Source: Boswellia sacra
Lineage: Eukaryota; Streptophyta; Magnoliopsida; Sapindales; Burseraceae
DNA length: 64,000 bases
Assembly (NCBI GenBank): GCA_013180625.2
Contig: SNVD02014004.1
Span: 23,150 to 87,149, forward strand
Reading direction: 5' to 3'
Shown here: in pieces, positions 21,009 through 32,529 of the stretch
How the letters are laid out: every line of letters begins with the position of its first letter
Numbering within the stretch: the first letter of the stretch is position 1
Position numbers and translations under genes: made by a program
Notes under the pieces: generated by a model
Told to the model about the DNA's origin: nothing
Database searches by the model: none
Seen by the model: only the letters and a program-made list of their open reading frames with translations

Positions 21009-22328
21009 CTGCACAAAATAGAATCAGAGGAATAAATAAGGGTACTTGCATGAGGGGATATATACGAATAAAAAAGTTGAAGGAAAGTTTATTCTGAAAA
21101 GGAAAGACTTAGTGCCAATGAAAAATGCGATTCCATTAAACTGTATATCCAATGTTAATTAAAAGCAGGCTTAACTTGAAATTGTAGTTACTGTATTTTT
21201 AATTGCACTACGGAGAACAAATTCCCAAATATTAAGCGACTCTAAGAACATGAATCTAAATCAAAACAAGAATATCAATTAAAAATAAGCTCCCTTTTCG
21301 AGAGAGGGACAATAAAACTAACTAATTGAATCATCCATAACTCCTCTAACAATGGAAAATCTGAAGAATTCAGTAAGCTCAAATGTTATAGGCACAAGAT
21401 TCAAAAACTAAAATTTAGTACCATGGCTTCATCCAACAATACTAAACAGGACTGTTCCAGATTGTCCAATCCAATCACAGTAGGAATTTCATTTTCATAT
21501 CCTCTAGTCTTAACAGTTTCTTTCGCACACTATGCCAAAAATTTAAACTAATATTCCACAATATATCCAAAGAAAAGCAAAGAAATCCAGTAATCATACA
21601 ATAAAATTGTCAACACATGAATGCAAATGGCAAGAAAACCAACAAACCATTAAGCCATTTCCACTCAACAAGTGCTCCACCCAACAAAAATCCATATTAA
21701 GCACATTTAAGAACCAAAACCTAACTTCCAAACCATTGAATAAGAGAATTAAAATAGAACCCACCCCAATCACTAACCTCATCTTAGCATATACACAATT
21801 CTAAAAAAAATAAAAAATGAAAGAATCAATTTTTTGGCTATATAATGCATATAAAAAGAATCAAAGGGACTAAATAGATTCAAATACAAAATTTTTGTTA
21901 ACCTAAAGTAAGTAAATAATTTGTTGTGTCAATGGAAGTAGAGAATTACTAACTATAAATGCAATGATTAGAAAAGAATTTACTATATAGCCAATACACC
22001 TTTGTGCATTTACAATGACAAAAGCTTCCATAGCCCAATGACTAGTTGCATTTCACTCAATTAGTCCAATTTGATAGAAGACCCTAACCATATGTATAAT
22101 GCCTAAATGCCTTTCACTCATATTACAATAATGATTTAAGCCCAGCCTACATGTACTTACTAGTGAGAAGCCCAAACGTGTGTTGCAGTTAGAAACTTCC
22201 TCAAAATGTACCCTAATGTGCAAGCAACCAAGTAGAAAAAAGAGGAAGTTTAGGTAATGTAGAAAATAGAAAAAAAAATCAACATTTAATCATACTATAT
22301 TCATAAATAAGTATTGAAATAACCTAAG
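21009..22328. other. CACTA-3 interior without recognised gene
   Basis: AT-rich DNA. Short ORFs are present but none resembles a known family. It could contain introns or unrecognised captured pieces. Confidence 0.5.
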
Positions 22329-23854
22329 TGACACATCCGAAAAAGGATTATCTCCCAAGTATAGGAGTGTCGAAGTAATAAAACCCGGTGAGACCGGGGT
22401 CGATCCACGAGGAAGGGAATTTAAGCGTTACAAATTATAAGCTAAACAAATGTGATATGGATGATTCAAAGAGGTGACATGATAATATCAACAAGTATGT
22501 AAGATGGTAGGTGGTATTACCGACCATTCAAATATAAAACAAAAAGCAAGAGGAGGTAAAACCATCCATGGAAATAGGTGGTATAACCAACCATAGTAAA
22601 TTAAAGAACAATTTCATAAGGTGGTAGAACCTACCATAGTAAATAAAATAAAAAGTTCATAAACAATAGAATAATTAAAATACAAGAGGAATTAACACAA
22701 TAACAATGAAGGCTAAGGTTAGGGATCCGCCCTTGATATTTCAAATAAGGATAATTAACCCATTTTAGTTATATGAATTATATTTGTTTCATTACCAATA
22801 TTTATACCACTTCTTGTAAATGGGTTCAAGCATCCAATGTGCCAATCACATATGTCTACAACAAATCAAGGTTCCTAACTAGATTCGTGTCGGTAAGGAA
22901 GAACCATACATCATCTAGAAAGGATCCAAGCATTTGATGTGCCAAGGATTGTCGACAATGGATCAAGACCTCCACTTTACGAGTGGTGTCAAGATTGATT
23001 AAGAAATTAAATATAAATCATATTGAATAAACATTATAAGATTAAGAATATTAAGCACATATTAAGGGTTAGAGAATCCTTATTCTCATATCAAGGGTTT
23101 CACCCTTTCACCTTAGCAAAAGAGAAATTAGAAGAACATTATAATAGAAAGAAAATAAAATGCAAGAAAAAGGAAATTCATTAATAACATAAACACACAA
23201 AACACAATACAAGATCCTAGCCAAAGCCAAAATGTTCTAGCCAAGGCCAAGATGCCCTAATGGGTCACAAGGCACCTCTATTTATAGATACATCCAGGGG
23301 CAAACTTGTCAAATTACAAGGGCATAATTGTCAAATATTAGTTGTAAATATCTTTGACAATTGGGATCATTAGGCACCGACTTTGACCATCAATTTTGAC
23401 ATCGAAATGTTATGAATTTTAATCACATGTCTTCATCAACGTTGTAGATATTTCTCTCAGCTTTCTAGAACATATTTATTTGCACAATTTGGATACGTAT
23501 TTTGAGAGATACGTCCAAATACTGAGGCCTGGTCAGACTAGGCCGAGACTGTAGATGGGTTCATTTCAAGCCCAATTTTGGTCCACTAAGAGCCCGAATT
23601 TGATGATGCTTGTGAAATGTAATCTTGTAGACAATTGAATCAGCTTTCCAAAACATTAAGAATTTCACCATTCTGATCTATAAATAGAGAGTTATGCCCA
23701 TTTTACCGAACCTGTAACAAAACCAAAATTAAGAGAAATTAATTCCAAAGATGCAAATGCTACAAATATGCTTAAGTTGATGAATTTAATGACACTATTA
23801 ACGTAATATGATGAACTAAACTCTTATTAAATATGCATATTTAAGTGTTCATCA
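22329..23854 (-). mobile_element. 3' LTR of gag-only element
   Basis: Plus-strand borders TGACACATCCG and GTTCATCA (TG...CA), 1526 bp. Contains TATTTATAGATACATCC on the plus strand and AGGTGCCTTGTGACCC on the minus strand. Nearly the same as 27698-29224. Confidence 0.93.
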
Positions 23855-24215
23855 CACCCCCCAACTAGCTTATTGCTAGTCCCTAGCAATTAAAGCGTTA
23901 TTATTTAGAAGTGATTTATAGAATTTTCCATCCAAGGTGGTCATTATTGCACTCTCATTGATTTTATCCAAATAAATAAACTCTCAACCAATTATTATTA
24001 TTATTTTTTTTATGACTCATGTACCCTTCAGTCAAGATATCAATAAACCTTCTTTTTGTGCTCAGTCAACACATGACTATGGGGCTTATTAGAAAAAAGC
24101 CATATCGGTTCTAATATTTGTTAAGGCTAACAACCTTAGGTAAGGGGCATTTATTCATTATATATATATTTTTTTTCTGTTCTTTTTTTTTTTCAAGGAA
24201 TGCATCTTTAACCCA

Positions 24216-24468
24216 TGTAGCGAGCCTTAGGCTAATGACTCCCAGACCAGTTGGCCTTAGGGCATTAGGTGTTAAGACACCCCTTCGAGCTTAACGACTC
24301 GGGTTGCCAATGCTTTATTTTTGCTTAGAAACTTGTGGATAGTGCAATGTTCAATCCCATTAAGCTTTCTCCTTACTCCATGTAGCGAGCTTTGGGCCAA
24401 TAGCTCCCAAACCAGTTGGTCTTAGGGTATTAGGTGTTGAGGCACCCCTCGGGCTTAATTGCTCGAAT
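24216..24468. repeat. Two tandem units of about 160 bp
   Basis: CCATGTAGCGAGC(C/T)TT, ACCAGTTGG(C/T)CTTAGGG and ATTAGGTGTT recur at about 24216-24305 and 24379-24468, in the non-coding 3' part of the gag-only element. Confidence 0.75.
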
Positions 24469-25249
24469 TAAGGAGGCTACGAGACCAAACTTATTCACAA
24501 TTGCTCTCTTCTTTTTTTTTCTCTTTTTTTCACTTTTTTTTCACTTTTTTTTTCTTTTTTTTTTTTAACTTTCCCCTTCCTTTGTGTTGTTATCCTAAAC
24601 AAAACAAAAGAACTCAAATATTACAACATTTCATTTTGCCACCCACAATCATGCATCAAGGTATGTGTGTGTGTGTAAAGAAAGGTTCATGAATATTTGC
24701 TTGATGAGTACATAAGCACACAATTTTTTTTAAATGATAAGGTTGTGAGAGTTCATAGATTTGAATAATTCACAGTGAAATGAATAAGACCTCATTGTTA
24801 TAAAATTCAAAAATCAAGACTAAATAATATCAAGTTAGCTAAAATGAGTTCACAAAATCAAAATAAAATGACAAATTGGTTAGAATAGGTTTCAAGAGTT
24901 CAAACTGGTCCTCTTTACTCTACCATTCCTGACCTAGAATGCGTCTCAAAAGGATTTGAACTCCTTACACCGCACTCTAAATCTAATTACTAACTCGCTT
25001 TTTTTTTTTTTTGCAAGAAAAAAGAAAATTCAAGACACACTTATGTCTACTATCCTTCCCCCCCAACCAAATGAAACATTGTCCTCAATATTTAAATGTA
25101 GAGAGATAAAGTATAGGAGACATTACCTGAAGCTTCTTTATTCAAGAGAGACAACCTGAAAGACTCATAGAATAAAATGCTACAAATAAAATAAAAGACA
25201 AGAAATTTAAAAATTGATGGCACACATGCATATGTATAGGTAGTTGTGA

Positions 25250-25400
25250 CTGTGGCTCACATCTTCCTCTGGTTTTACGTCCAGAAACAGCTTAACCACC
25301 TTCTATGAGTTGGGGATATGCTTCCCATCCAGTTTTCTTATAAAATGGCAAACATGGTCGTTTTGAGTCAGATTCCCAAGACTATGAAGAAAATGAGAGA
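25250..25400 (-). pseudogene. 3' fragment of a conserved retroelement ORF, in the gag-only element
   Basis: The minus strand reads LGNLTQNDHVCHFIRKLDG and KHIPNS, an in-frame TAG, then after a few codons LDVKPEEDVSHSHNYLY. It is clearly homologous to 46850-46990 in the Athila-like element, including the stop. Only the C-terminal part is left here. Function unknown. Confidence 0.7.
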
Positions 25401-25437
25401 AAAGAAAAGAAAATGAATGCAAGGTGAGCAACAGTTT

Positions 25438-27513
25438 TTAGGGAACTGAAAAACCGACTTTAAAAGTCATAGAGTACCGTATCCGCCACTTGATCGGGAA
25501 ACAAAATGCAAACACACAACTAAAATAAAAGCACATAAAATAAAATAGGAACAAACTAGAAATGATAGCAAAAATCAAGAATAAAAATAAAAATGAAAAT
25601 ATGGCATAGATGGATAAAATTTGATCAATCATTATAAAGAAATGCAAAAAGAGGAATCTCTTCGAAAGTGATTTACCACGGTCAAAATTATGCCATTGAG
25701 GTGGTACCTTTCTTTTTCCTTTATTTGTGAGAATGAAAGAGATTACCACTATCTGAGTTTGTTTGTCCTTAAAGCATGCATTATTGAGTGTGGATGTTTG
25801 TTCCTCCCTTTTTTCGAACCATGGCTCCCACATCTTAATCTCCTTCACCTGTACAAAATCAAGCAATGAAAATTCTTTAGAAGCAATGGGCACTAGTTGC
25901 ATACTTGGTTCAAAAGAACTAAGTAACCCGATTTCCAAAGGAGTTGAAAAATTCTCATTTTGGATATAGTCTTCCACGTTAGTTTTTGTCCTATTAGCTT
26001 CCTCATTTTCATCATGCTCGAAAAATTCATTAATATCAAAATTTTGGTTAAATTCCTTTGCATGATGCATAAGTGAGGATTCGGTCTTTTCTTTGTTAGG
26101 TGTTTGATTAACCTCTTCCTTACCCTTTAGGATTGATTCATCATCTTTCTCATAAGGGTTAGGAATATGTTCTTGATCAACCTTACCATCATGAAGAGCA
26201 CTTACCGAATCTTCGAGAAGAGCACTTACCGAATCTTCGAGAAGAGCACTTACCGAGTCTTCATCTAGGTGTTGGCTACTTGGATTACTCACATGTGGAT
26301 TGATGAGGTTTGGCTCGAGTTGAGATGGAAACACACCTTTCTCATGAGTACGAAATGCAAATGCAAGTTTTTCAAGAGCATCATTCAAGTTTGCCATAGT
26401 TTGAGCAACTTGACTATTTAAAGCCTCTTGCTTTGCAATGAATGAATTCCATGTTTCTTCAAGATCCTTATAAGATGCATGATCATGAGCTTTTTGAAAT
26501 TTTTGACATGATTGAAAGGGAGGTTGGTAAGATTGTGCATGATTGTCATTCCTCCAATCAAAATTCAAGTGATTTTTCCATCCAAACTTTTGTGAGTAAG
26601 GATTAGGATTTGACCTTTGGAAAGTGTTTAAAACATTGGTTTGGTCATGGAGACTTTTCCTAAAGGTAGACACAATTGAGCAATCATCCGTAAGATGATC
26701 ACTAGAATTACAAGTTTGACAGACAATTTCTTGCATAGACCACATTTCTAAGTCCTCGACTTTCCTAGCTAGGGATGTAAATTTAACATGTAGATCATGA
26801 TTCTCCCTAAAGTTATATATGCCTCTACTAGACGTTCTTGGTACCTTATAGGTGCCAACATTGTTCCAATTTTGGGCATTTTTCGCTAGTAAGTCTAGGA
26901 AATCCATGGCTTCATCAGGGTCTTTTTTTTCAAATTGTCCATTACACATTAATTCTACCATTTGCCTAGCTTGATGTGTAAGACCTTCATAAAAAATTAA
27001 AACTAATCTCCATGTTTCCAAACCATGGTGAGGACAAGTATTAAACAATGCTTTATACCTATCCCAACATTGGTAAAAGGTCTCTCCTTGTTTTTGAGTG
27101 AAATTGATGATTTGCCCTTTGAGAGAATTTGTTCTATAGGGAGGAAAGAATTTTTTCAAAAATTGTTGTTGCATTTCATCCCATGAACTAATGGATCCTG
27201 ACCTAAGATTTTGTAGCCATGTTTTAGCTTTATCTTTTAAAGAAAAAGGAAAAAGCTTTAATCTAAAGATGTTTATGCTACAATTTAGGTCACAATAGAT
27301 ATTGCAAAAATCTTTAAATTCTCTCAAATGCAAAAATGGGTTTTCAACATCTAGGCCATGAAAGTGGGGTAAGAATTGAATGAAATCCGATTCATGGTTG
27401 AAATATTTTGCATCATGAGGGAAGACTATGCATGATTGTGCATGAGTTCTTATGTAATCCATTAATGTCCTTGGTTGGGTATAAGCATGTTTTCCAAAGA
27501 AGATGAGTGGCAC
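25438..27513 (-). CDS. gag: Athila-type Gag protein, open reading frame of 691 codons
   Basis: ATG at 27513, about 160 bp downstream of the primer site, to a stop at 25438-25440. Residues about 60-215 form the retrotransposon Gag capsid domain (FSLKDKAKTWL, ETFYQCWDRYKALFNTCPHH, YEGLTHQARQMVE, DEAMDFLDLLAKNAQNW). A CX2CX4HX4C zinc knuckle (CQTCNSSDHLTDDC) lies at 265-278. Residues 417-441 contain three copies of EDSVSALL/H. Residues about 620-673 are strongly hydrophobic and could form one or two membrane segments. Gag packages the element RNA into particles. It is the only long uninterrupted frame in the window and has no pol downstream. The A/T-rich 3' end may be read-through of formerly non-coding DNA. 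Confidence 0.88.
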   Translation of the reverse strand: MPLIFFGKHAYTQPRTLMDYIRTHAQSCIVFPHDAKYFNHESDFIQFLPHFHGLDVENPFLHLREFKDFCNIYCDLNCSINIFRLKLFPFSLKDKAKTWLQNLRSGSISSWDEMQQQFLKKFFPPYRTNSLKGQIINFTQKQGETFYQCWDRYKALFNTCPHHGLETWRLVLIFYEGLTHQARQMVELMCNGQFEKKDPDEAMDFLDLLAKNAQNWNNVGTYKVPRTSSRGIYNFRENHDLHVKFTSLARKVEDLEMWSMQEIVCQTCNSSDHLTDDCSIVSTFRKSLHDQTNVLNTFQRSNPNPYSQKFGWKNHLNFDWRNDNHAQSYQPPFQSCQKFQKAHDHASYKDLEETWNSFIAKQEALNSQVAQTMANLNDALEKLAFAFRTHEKGVFPSQLEPNLINPHVSNPSSQHLDEDSVSALLEDSVSALLEDSVSALHDGKVDQEHIPNPYEKDDESILKGKEEVNQTPNKEKTESSLMHHAKEFNQNFDINEFFEHDENEEANRTKTNVEDYIQNENFSTPLEIGLLSSFEPSMQLVPIASKEFSLLDFVQVKEIKMWEPWFEKREEQTSTLNNACFKDKQTQIVVISFILTNKGKRKVPPQWHNFDRGKSLSKRFLFLHFFIMIDQILSIYAIFSFLFLFLIFAIISSLFLFYFMCFYFSCVFAFCFPIKWRIRYSMTFKVGFSVP
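26190..26265 (-). repeat. 24-bp tandem repeat in gag (three units)
   Basis: Three units of CTTCGAGAAGAGCACTTACC plus GAAT, encoding EDSVSALL in frame. The last unit is slightly diverged. Confidence 0.9.
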
Positions 27514-27674
27514 CTAACAGTTCTACCAACTAATGCAAAAAGAAAGAAAAGATGAACATATGCAAGAAAGAGAAAAGAAAAGAGAAGAAAAGATGAACAT
27601 ACAACAAAGAAAAAAATTAAGATATAAAATGAGAAAAGACAATACTTACAATTTTGTACGCCAATTTTTACCTT

Positions 27675-27691
27675 CCCCGGCAACGGCGCCA
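27675..27691 (-). other. Primer binding site (tRNA-Asp) of gag-only element
   Basis: The minus strand reads TGGCGCCGTTGCCGGGG, complementary to the 3' end of plant tRNA-Asp, six bases from the 5' LTR. Same primer as the Athila-like element at 50046-50062. Confidence 0.92.
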
Positions 27692-27697
27692 AAAACT

Positions 27698-29224
27698 TAA
27701 CACATCCGAAAAAGGATTATCTCCCAAGTATAGGAGTGTCGAAGTAATAAAACCCGGTGAGACCGGGGTCGATCCACGAGGAAGGAAATTTAAGCGTTAC
27801 AAATTATAAGCTAAACAAATGTGATATGGATGATTCAAAGAGGTGACATGATAATATCAATAAATATGTAAGATGGTAGGTGGTATTACCGACCATTCAA
27901 ATATAAAACAAAAAGCAAGAGGAGGTAAAACCATCCATGGAAATAGGTGGTATAACCAACCATAGTAAATTAAAGAACAATTTCATAAGGTGGTAGAACC
28001 TACCATAGTCAATAAAATAAAAAGTTCATAAACAATAGAATAATTAAAATACAAGAGGAATTAACACAATAACAATGAAGGCTAAGGTTAGGGGATCCGC
28101 CCTTGATATTTCAAATAAGATAATTAACCCATTTTAGTTATATGAATTATATTTGTTTCATTACCAATATTTATACCACTTCTTGTAAATGGGTTCAAGC
28201 ATACAATGTGCCAATCACCATATGTCTACAACAAATCAAGGTTCCTAACTAGATTCGTGTCGGTAAGGAAGAACCATACATCATCTAGAAAGGATCCAAG
28301 CATTTGATGTGCCAAGGATTGTCGACAATGGATCAAGACCTCCACTTTACGAGTGGTGTCAAGATTGATTAAGAAATTAAATATAAATCATATTGAATAA
28401 ACATTATAAGATTAAGATTATTAAGCACATATTAAGGGTTAGAGAATCCTTATTCTCATATCAAGGGTTTCACCCTTTCACCTTAGCAAAAGAGAAATTA
28501 GAAGAACATTATAATAGAAAGAAAATAAAATGTAAGAAAAAGGAAATTCATTAATAACATAAACACACAAAACACAATACAAGATCCTAGCCAAAGCCAA
28601 AATGTTCCAGCCAAGGCCAAGATGCCCTAATGGGTCACAAGGCACCTCTATTTATAGATACATCCAGGGGCAAACTTGTCAAATTACAAGGGCATAATTG
28701 TCAAATATTAGTTGTAAATATCTTTGACAATTGGGATCATTAGGCACCGACTTTGACCATCAATTTTGACATCGAAATGTTGTGAATTTTAATCACATGT
28801 CTTCATGAAAGTTGTAGATATTTCTCTCAGCTTTCTAGAACATATTGATTTGCACAATTTGGATACGTATTTTGAGAGATACGGTCCAAATACTGAGGCC
28901 TGGTCAGACTGGGTCGAGACTATAGATGGGTTCAATTCAAGCCCAATTTTGGTCCACTAAAAGCCCGAATTTGATTATGCTTGTGAAATGCAATCTTGTA
29001 GACAATTGAATCAGCTTTCCAAAACATTAAGAATTGCACCATTCTGATCTATAAATAGAGAGTTATGCCATTTTACCGAACCTGTAACAAAACCAAAATT
29101 AAGAGGAATTAATTCCAAAGATGCAAATGCTACAAATATGCTTAAGTTGAGGAATTTAATGACACTATTAATGCAATATGATGAACTAAACTCTTATTAA
29201 ACATGCATATTTAAGTGTTCATCA
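27698..29224 (-). mobile_element. 5' LTR of gag-only element
   Basis: Plus-strand borders TAACACATCCG and GTTCATCA, 1527 bp. One terminal base differs from the 3' LTR (TAA instead of TGA, next to the primer site). Confidence 0.93.
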
Positions 29225-29229
29225 CTAAG

Positions 29230-30470
29230 ATTCCTAGTTTCACTTAGAGTTAGTGTTAAAATAAAATAAATAAAAAATAGTATATTTGGTCTCTCAAAGG
29301 AACGATGATCTTGGTTAATTAGTTTTAAATGATTCTTAAAAGTCATTGTTACATACATTCTTCAACGTTAAAAAAAAATCAATACTAAATTAACATGAAT
29401 TAAATATTAATTAGTTGAATCAAACATACATAAAACAAAATTGATTTGTCTTTTTGTTCAATAAACAATAACTATCTAAAGACTTCTACCTTTAATAAAC
29501 AAAAGGAAATGAGCGAGTGATTAATGTTATTAGCTAATCCAAAGAATAACGAGTCAAGGCAGCACTTATTAGCTAGGGTAATGATCTAACTAGCAATTAA
29601 AGACATTTATGTAACTATAGTACATAAGCAATTAATGACATTTATGTAGCAAGCAATTAAAGACGTTTATGTAACTGTAGTATTTAAGCTAATCAAATAA
29701 TGAAATATGTGAAACACAATATGTAACTTTTTCTTTATAAATATTTATCGCTGGGTAATTGAAGCTTAGCTGAAATTTTCGAAGGCCATAAATTTCAAAT
29801 TGGACTTTTAAAGATGTTCTAAGAACCAACAACTAGTGAATGCTTTTCCATTAATTTAAGATGCAATTGAACCAATGTTCTTATTAATTAATTGGCCAAC
29901 AGCTTTACCAAAATTAATTGGAAAACTAACAAAACAAAAATTGCCCAGTTTGTAATCTATATTGGCTTTCAATCTCAAAATTATGTTTCTCTACTCTCAT
30001 TTCAATACTTGCTGCCTACTATCTTTGCTTCTTTGCAATTCTTTACCTGTAAAAAATTCTCCAAGTTGGGGATTAATTTAACATGACACACATACAAACT
30101 AAAAGCATTGGTCACTAGCAAAAGTATTAAAACAAAAAGATTGATACACAAGAAATCATAGAATAATTCAAATAAAGTGTTATGTATAGCCAAAAAATAA
30201 AACTAAAAACTCAGTGAAGTAACACTCTAATTGAACTTCTCAACATTGGCTTCCAGCATGTGTAAATGGATGAACTGAACTGATGAAAGCACATCAAATT
30301 AGCCCCAAACAGCATAAACCCACATGATTATATCATATGAAACAAACTAACCTCCCTCTCCTTCCCATATGAAATAAATTCCCTTCCCAATTTTCCAATT
30401 CCAACAGTTACGGCGTGGTCAGAGAAGAAATGATAATGATATATAATAAATTATTTTAACTTATTATTAC
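29230..30470. other. CACTA-3 interior without recognised gene
   Basis: AT-rich. A local repeat of AGCAATTAA(A/T)GACATTTATGTA lies at about 29590-29690. I see no exon. Confidence 0.5.
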
Positions 30471-30966
30471 CTTAAAACTAAACGTGGAGATACCTCCAAC
30501 TCTCACCAAGGAATAGCCAGCCCTTGGGACAACTAAATGAAGCATACATGTAAGAGATTGCCATTGATTTAAGGTTATGGAGTCACCTACAAACATGATG
30601 CGCTTTCCTCTAAATCTTTCTAAGAAAATTCTGCCATTGAACCTGCAAATACATCAATAATTAGTTGATCAATATTCTCTCGAACCAAAAACAAACAAAT
30701 AAATAGCATTGTCAGCCAATATATAATACAATCATGCATGGACTCAACTCAATGATGAAGTAAAAAGAAAAAAATCAAGAAGAAAGTAACTTGTAAGGGG
30801 AAGAATATAATTATGAAGCTGGAACCAATACAGACAAAAATACATATGCACATACCTTGGCAGCTTGCATGAAGTGGGCTTCCATCTGTATTTGAGGTAG
30901 ACCTTATCAGGGCGAACATGCTTTAAGCAATCAAGCTCTGGCTCAATGAAGGGACAGTTTTGGGCA
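30471..30966 (-). pseudogene. Captured trichome birefringence-like (TBL) gene fragment, two exons
   Basis: Minus-strand exon 30856-30966, after a CTACAG acceptor, reads NCPFIEPELDCLKHVRPD, KVYLKYRWKPTSCKLP and ends at GTATGTG; this is the PMR5N/TBL N-terminal domain. Exon 30471-30642 reads RFNGRIFLERFRGKRIMFVG, DSITLNQWQSLTCML and GGISTFSFK, ending at GTAATAA, and contains the GDS motif of the SGNH-like acyltransferase domain. TBL proteins O-acetylate cell-wall polysaccharides in the Golgi. The DxxH motif exon and the N-terminal membrane anchor are missing. The two exons are open and correctly spliced in principle. It is the first recognisable captured gene after the A-end of CACTA-3. Confidence 0.88.
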
Positions 30967-32529
30967 CTGTAGCAGTTAAGAAAATAACAAAAATAATATG
31001 GTAATTAATTAATTGACCGACTGGTTTAAGGTTCATATTATTTTTATAGCATTTAAAAATATATTAATATTGAGCCTTTGTTTATAAGCTTAAAATTTTT
31101 CATAATTACAGAATAGTAATTTTCAATTTTGATAATAATTAATATCTTAACGATCATGTTAGGAATTATATCCTAGTTGTCATGATTCTAGTAGTGTTAT
31201 CTTATTTGATTTATAAAACAAGCCAAAATACAAGTTGTTCTATCATTTCTCTTTAAGAGATGTTGTTGTGCTGATCTATATTTATTTCATCTTAATCATC
31301 ATATCTTGACGTCATGTGTCATAATTTCTCTTATAATAAAATAACTTTCAGATTATAATCTAAGTGTTGACTATGGGTGGGGTTATACAAACCCCGAAAG
31401 ATACTTTGTATGCCCCATTCCTCAAAACACCTCACAATTAAATTTAAAAATTTAAAATATATTTTACACCCCCTTTACATACCATTTATATCTTCATTAA
31501 ATAAATAAATTATTGTTAAAAAAGAAAAATCTGTCAAGTTAAACGTAATTAAAGGTTGTTAATTTGTTTAATTAAAATTCTTTTATAGAAATTGTGTTAA
31601 AATGAATTATATCATTACTTATTTAAGAAAAATTCATCATTTTAATGCTTTAAAATCAAGTCTAATCAAAATTTCATGTTTTTTTTCCTCTCTATCTTCT
31701 GTAATATCAACTTTAAAACTCACCCTAGTTTCAGAAGCATCAAACAAAATGTCTCTTTGGATGATGGCTAAAAGTACGAGCACAAAAGCAACAAAGAAAT
31801 GCAAAAAGGCGTTGAATCAATACCAGCAACTTCAACAGCTCTCTTGCTTGCAGGTACCTGCTCAGTGCTCACTGGTTCCTGTGTTAAGGGGCAAGGGGGA
31901 AATGAAAATGTGAGTTAGTTTTGTGTTTTGTTTTACAGTTTGGATGAGTTCTTATTTCTGGGTAACAGGGTTAGTTTCTTACTATATATTTCTTAGCTTC
32001 TAACAAAAGCATCGATCATCTAACTGAATACTAATGATTATTGTTCATCCAAAAGAGAAAAGAGAAACAACATTCATTCATATACATGTACATGCAAAGC
32101 AAAAATTGCAGACAAAGAAGAGAAAGAGCAAATGGTGAAGGAGGAGAAGCTCACGATATATCACAAATGTAGAAGAACCACAACCGTTAAAGACTTAAAT
32201 TCGTCTTCAGATCTCCCTCTTGAGCTCCTAGCATAATAGCTTAAAGAAAAGAAACTTAAAGTTTGTCGCTCTTTTAAACTTCTGTGAAGCCACCGAACCA
32301 GACAAAAAAGAGAAGAGAAGCGAAAGAGGAAGAAGTATCTTCTCCAATCGCTTCAGATGTGCAAGGGAAAAAGCATTCATGTAGGTACTCCGCAAACGTC
32401 CATTGACGATAGTTGAAGAAATTAAATAGAAGCTTTTTGAATGGGTTCAGATATCCTCTCAGCTTTTCATGAGAATGATAAAGAGATAGGCGAGAAGAAT
32501 AAGAAGTAGCAAAGATTACGTCTAGGGTT
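30967..32529. other. Spacer between TBL fragment and A-end of CACTA-3
   Basis: No confident gene. A short plus-strand frame at 31602-31913 shows no family resemblance. Sequence at about 32100-32525 is purine-rich on the plus strand, like a 5' leader read on the minus strand. Confidence 0.45.

Larger units (their letters stand above)
22329..29224 (-). mobile_element. Gag-only LTR retrotransposon (TR-GAG-like, Athila-related)
   Basis: Complete element with LTRs 22329-23854 and 27698-29224 and exact 5-bp duplication CTAAG (22324-22328 and 29225-29229). Minus-strand order: 5' LTR, tRNA-Asp primer site, one 691-codon gag frame, about 1.5 kb of non-coding DNA with a fragment shared with the Athila-like element, and a polypurine tract (TTGGGGGGTG) beside the 3' LTR. 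No protease, RT or integrase. The gag matches the Athila branch of Ty3/gypsy. The two LTRs differ only at scattered positions by eye, so insertion was recent. Mobilisation would need enzymes in trans. Confidence 0.92.

Noticed and set aside
27675..27691. tRNA-Asp-like sequence (also at 50046-50062)
   Set aside because: Only the 3' acceptor part is present, directly beside LTR borders. These are retrotransposon primer sites, not tRNA genes. No complete tRNA fold was seen anywhere in the window.
31602..31913. 103-codon plus-strand frame in CACTA-3
   Set aside because: No family match by eye, opposite to the captured genes of the element, and rich in simple composition.
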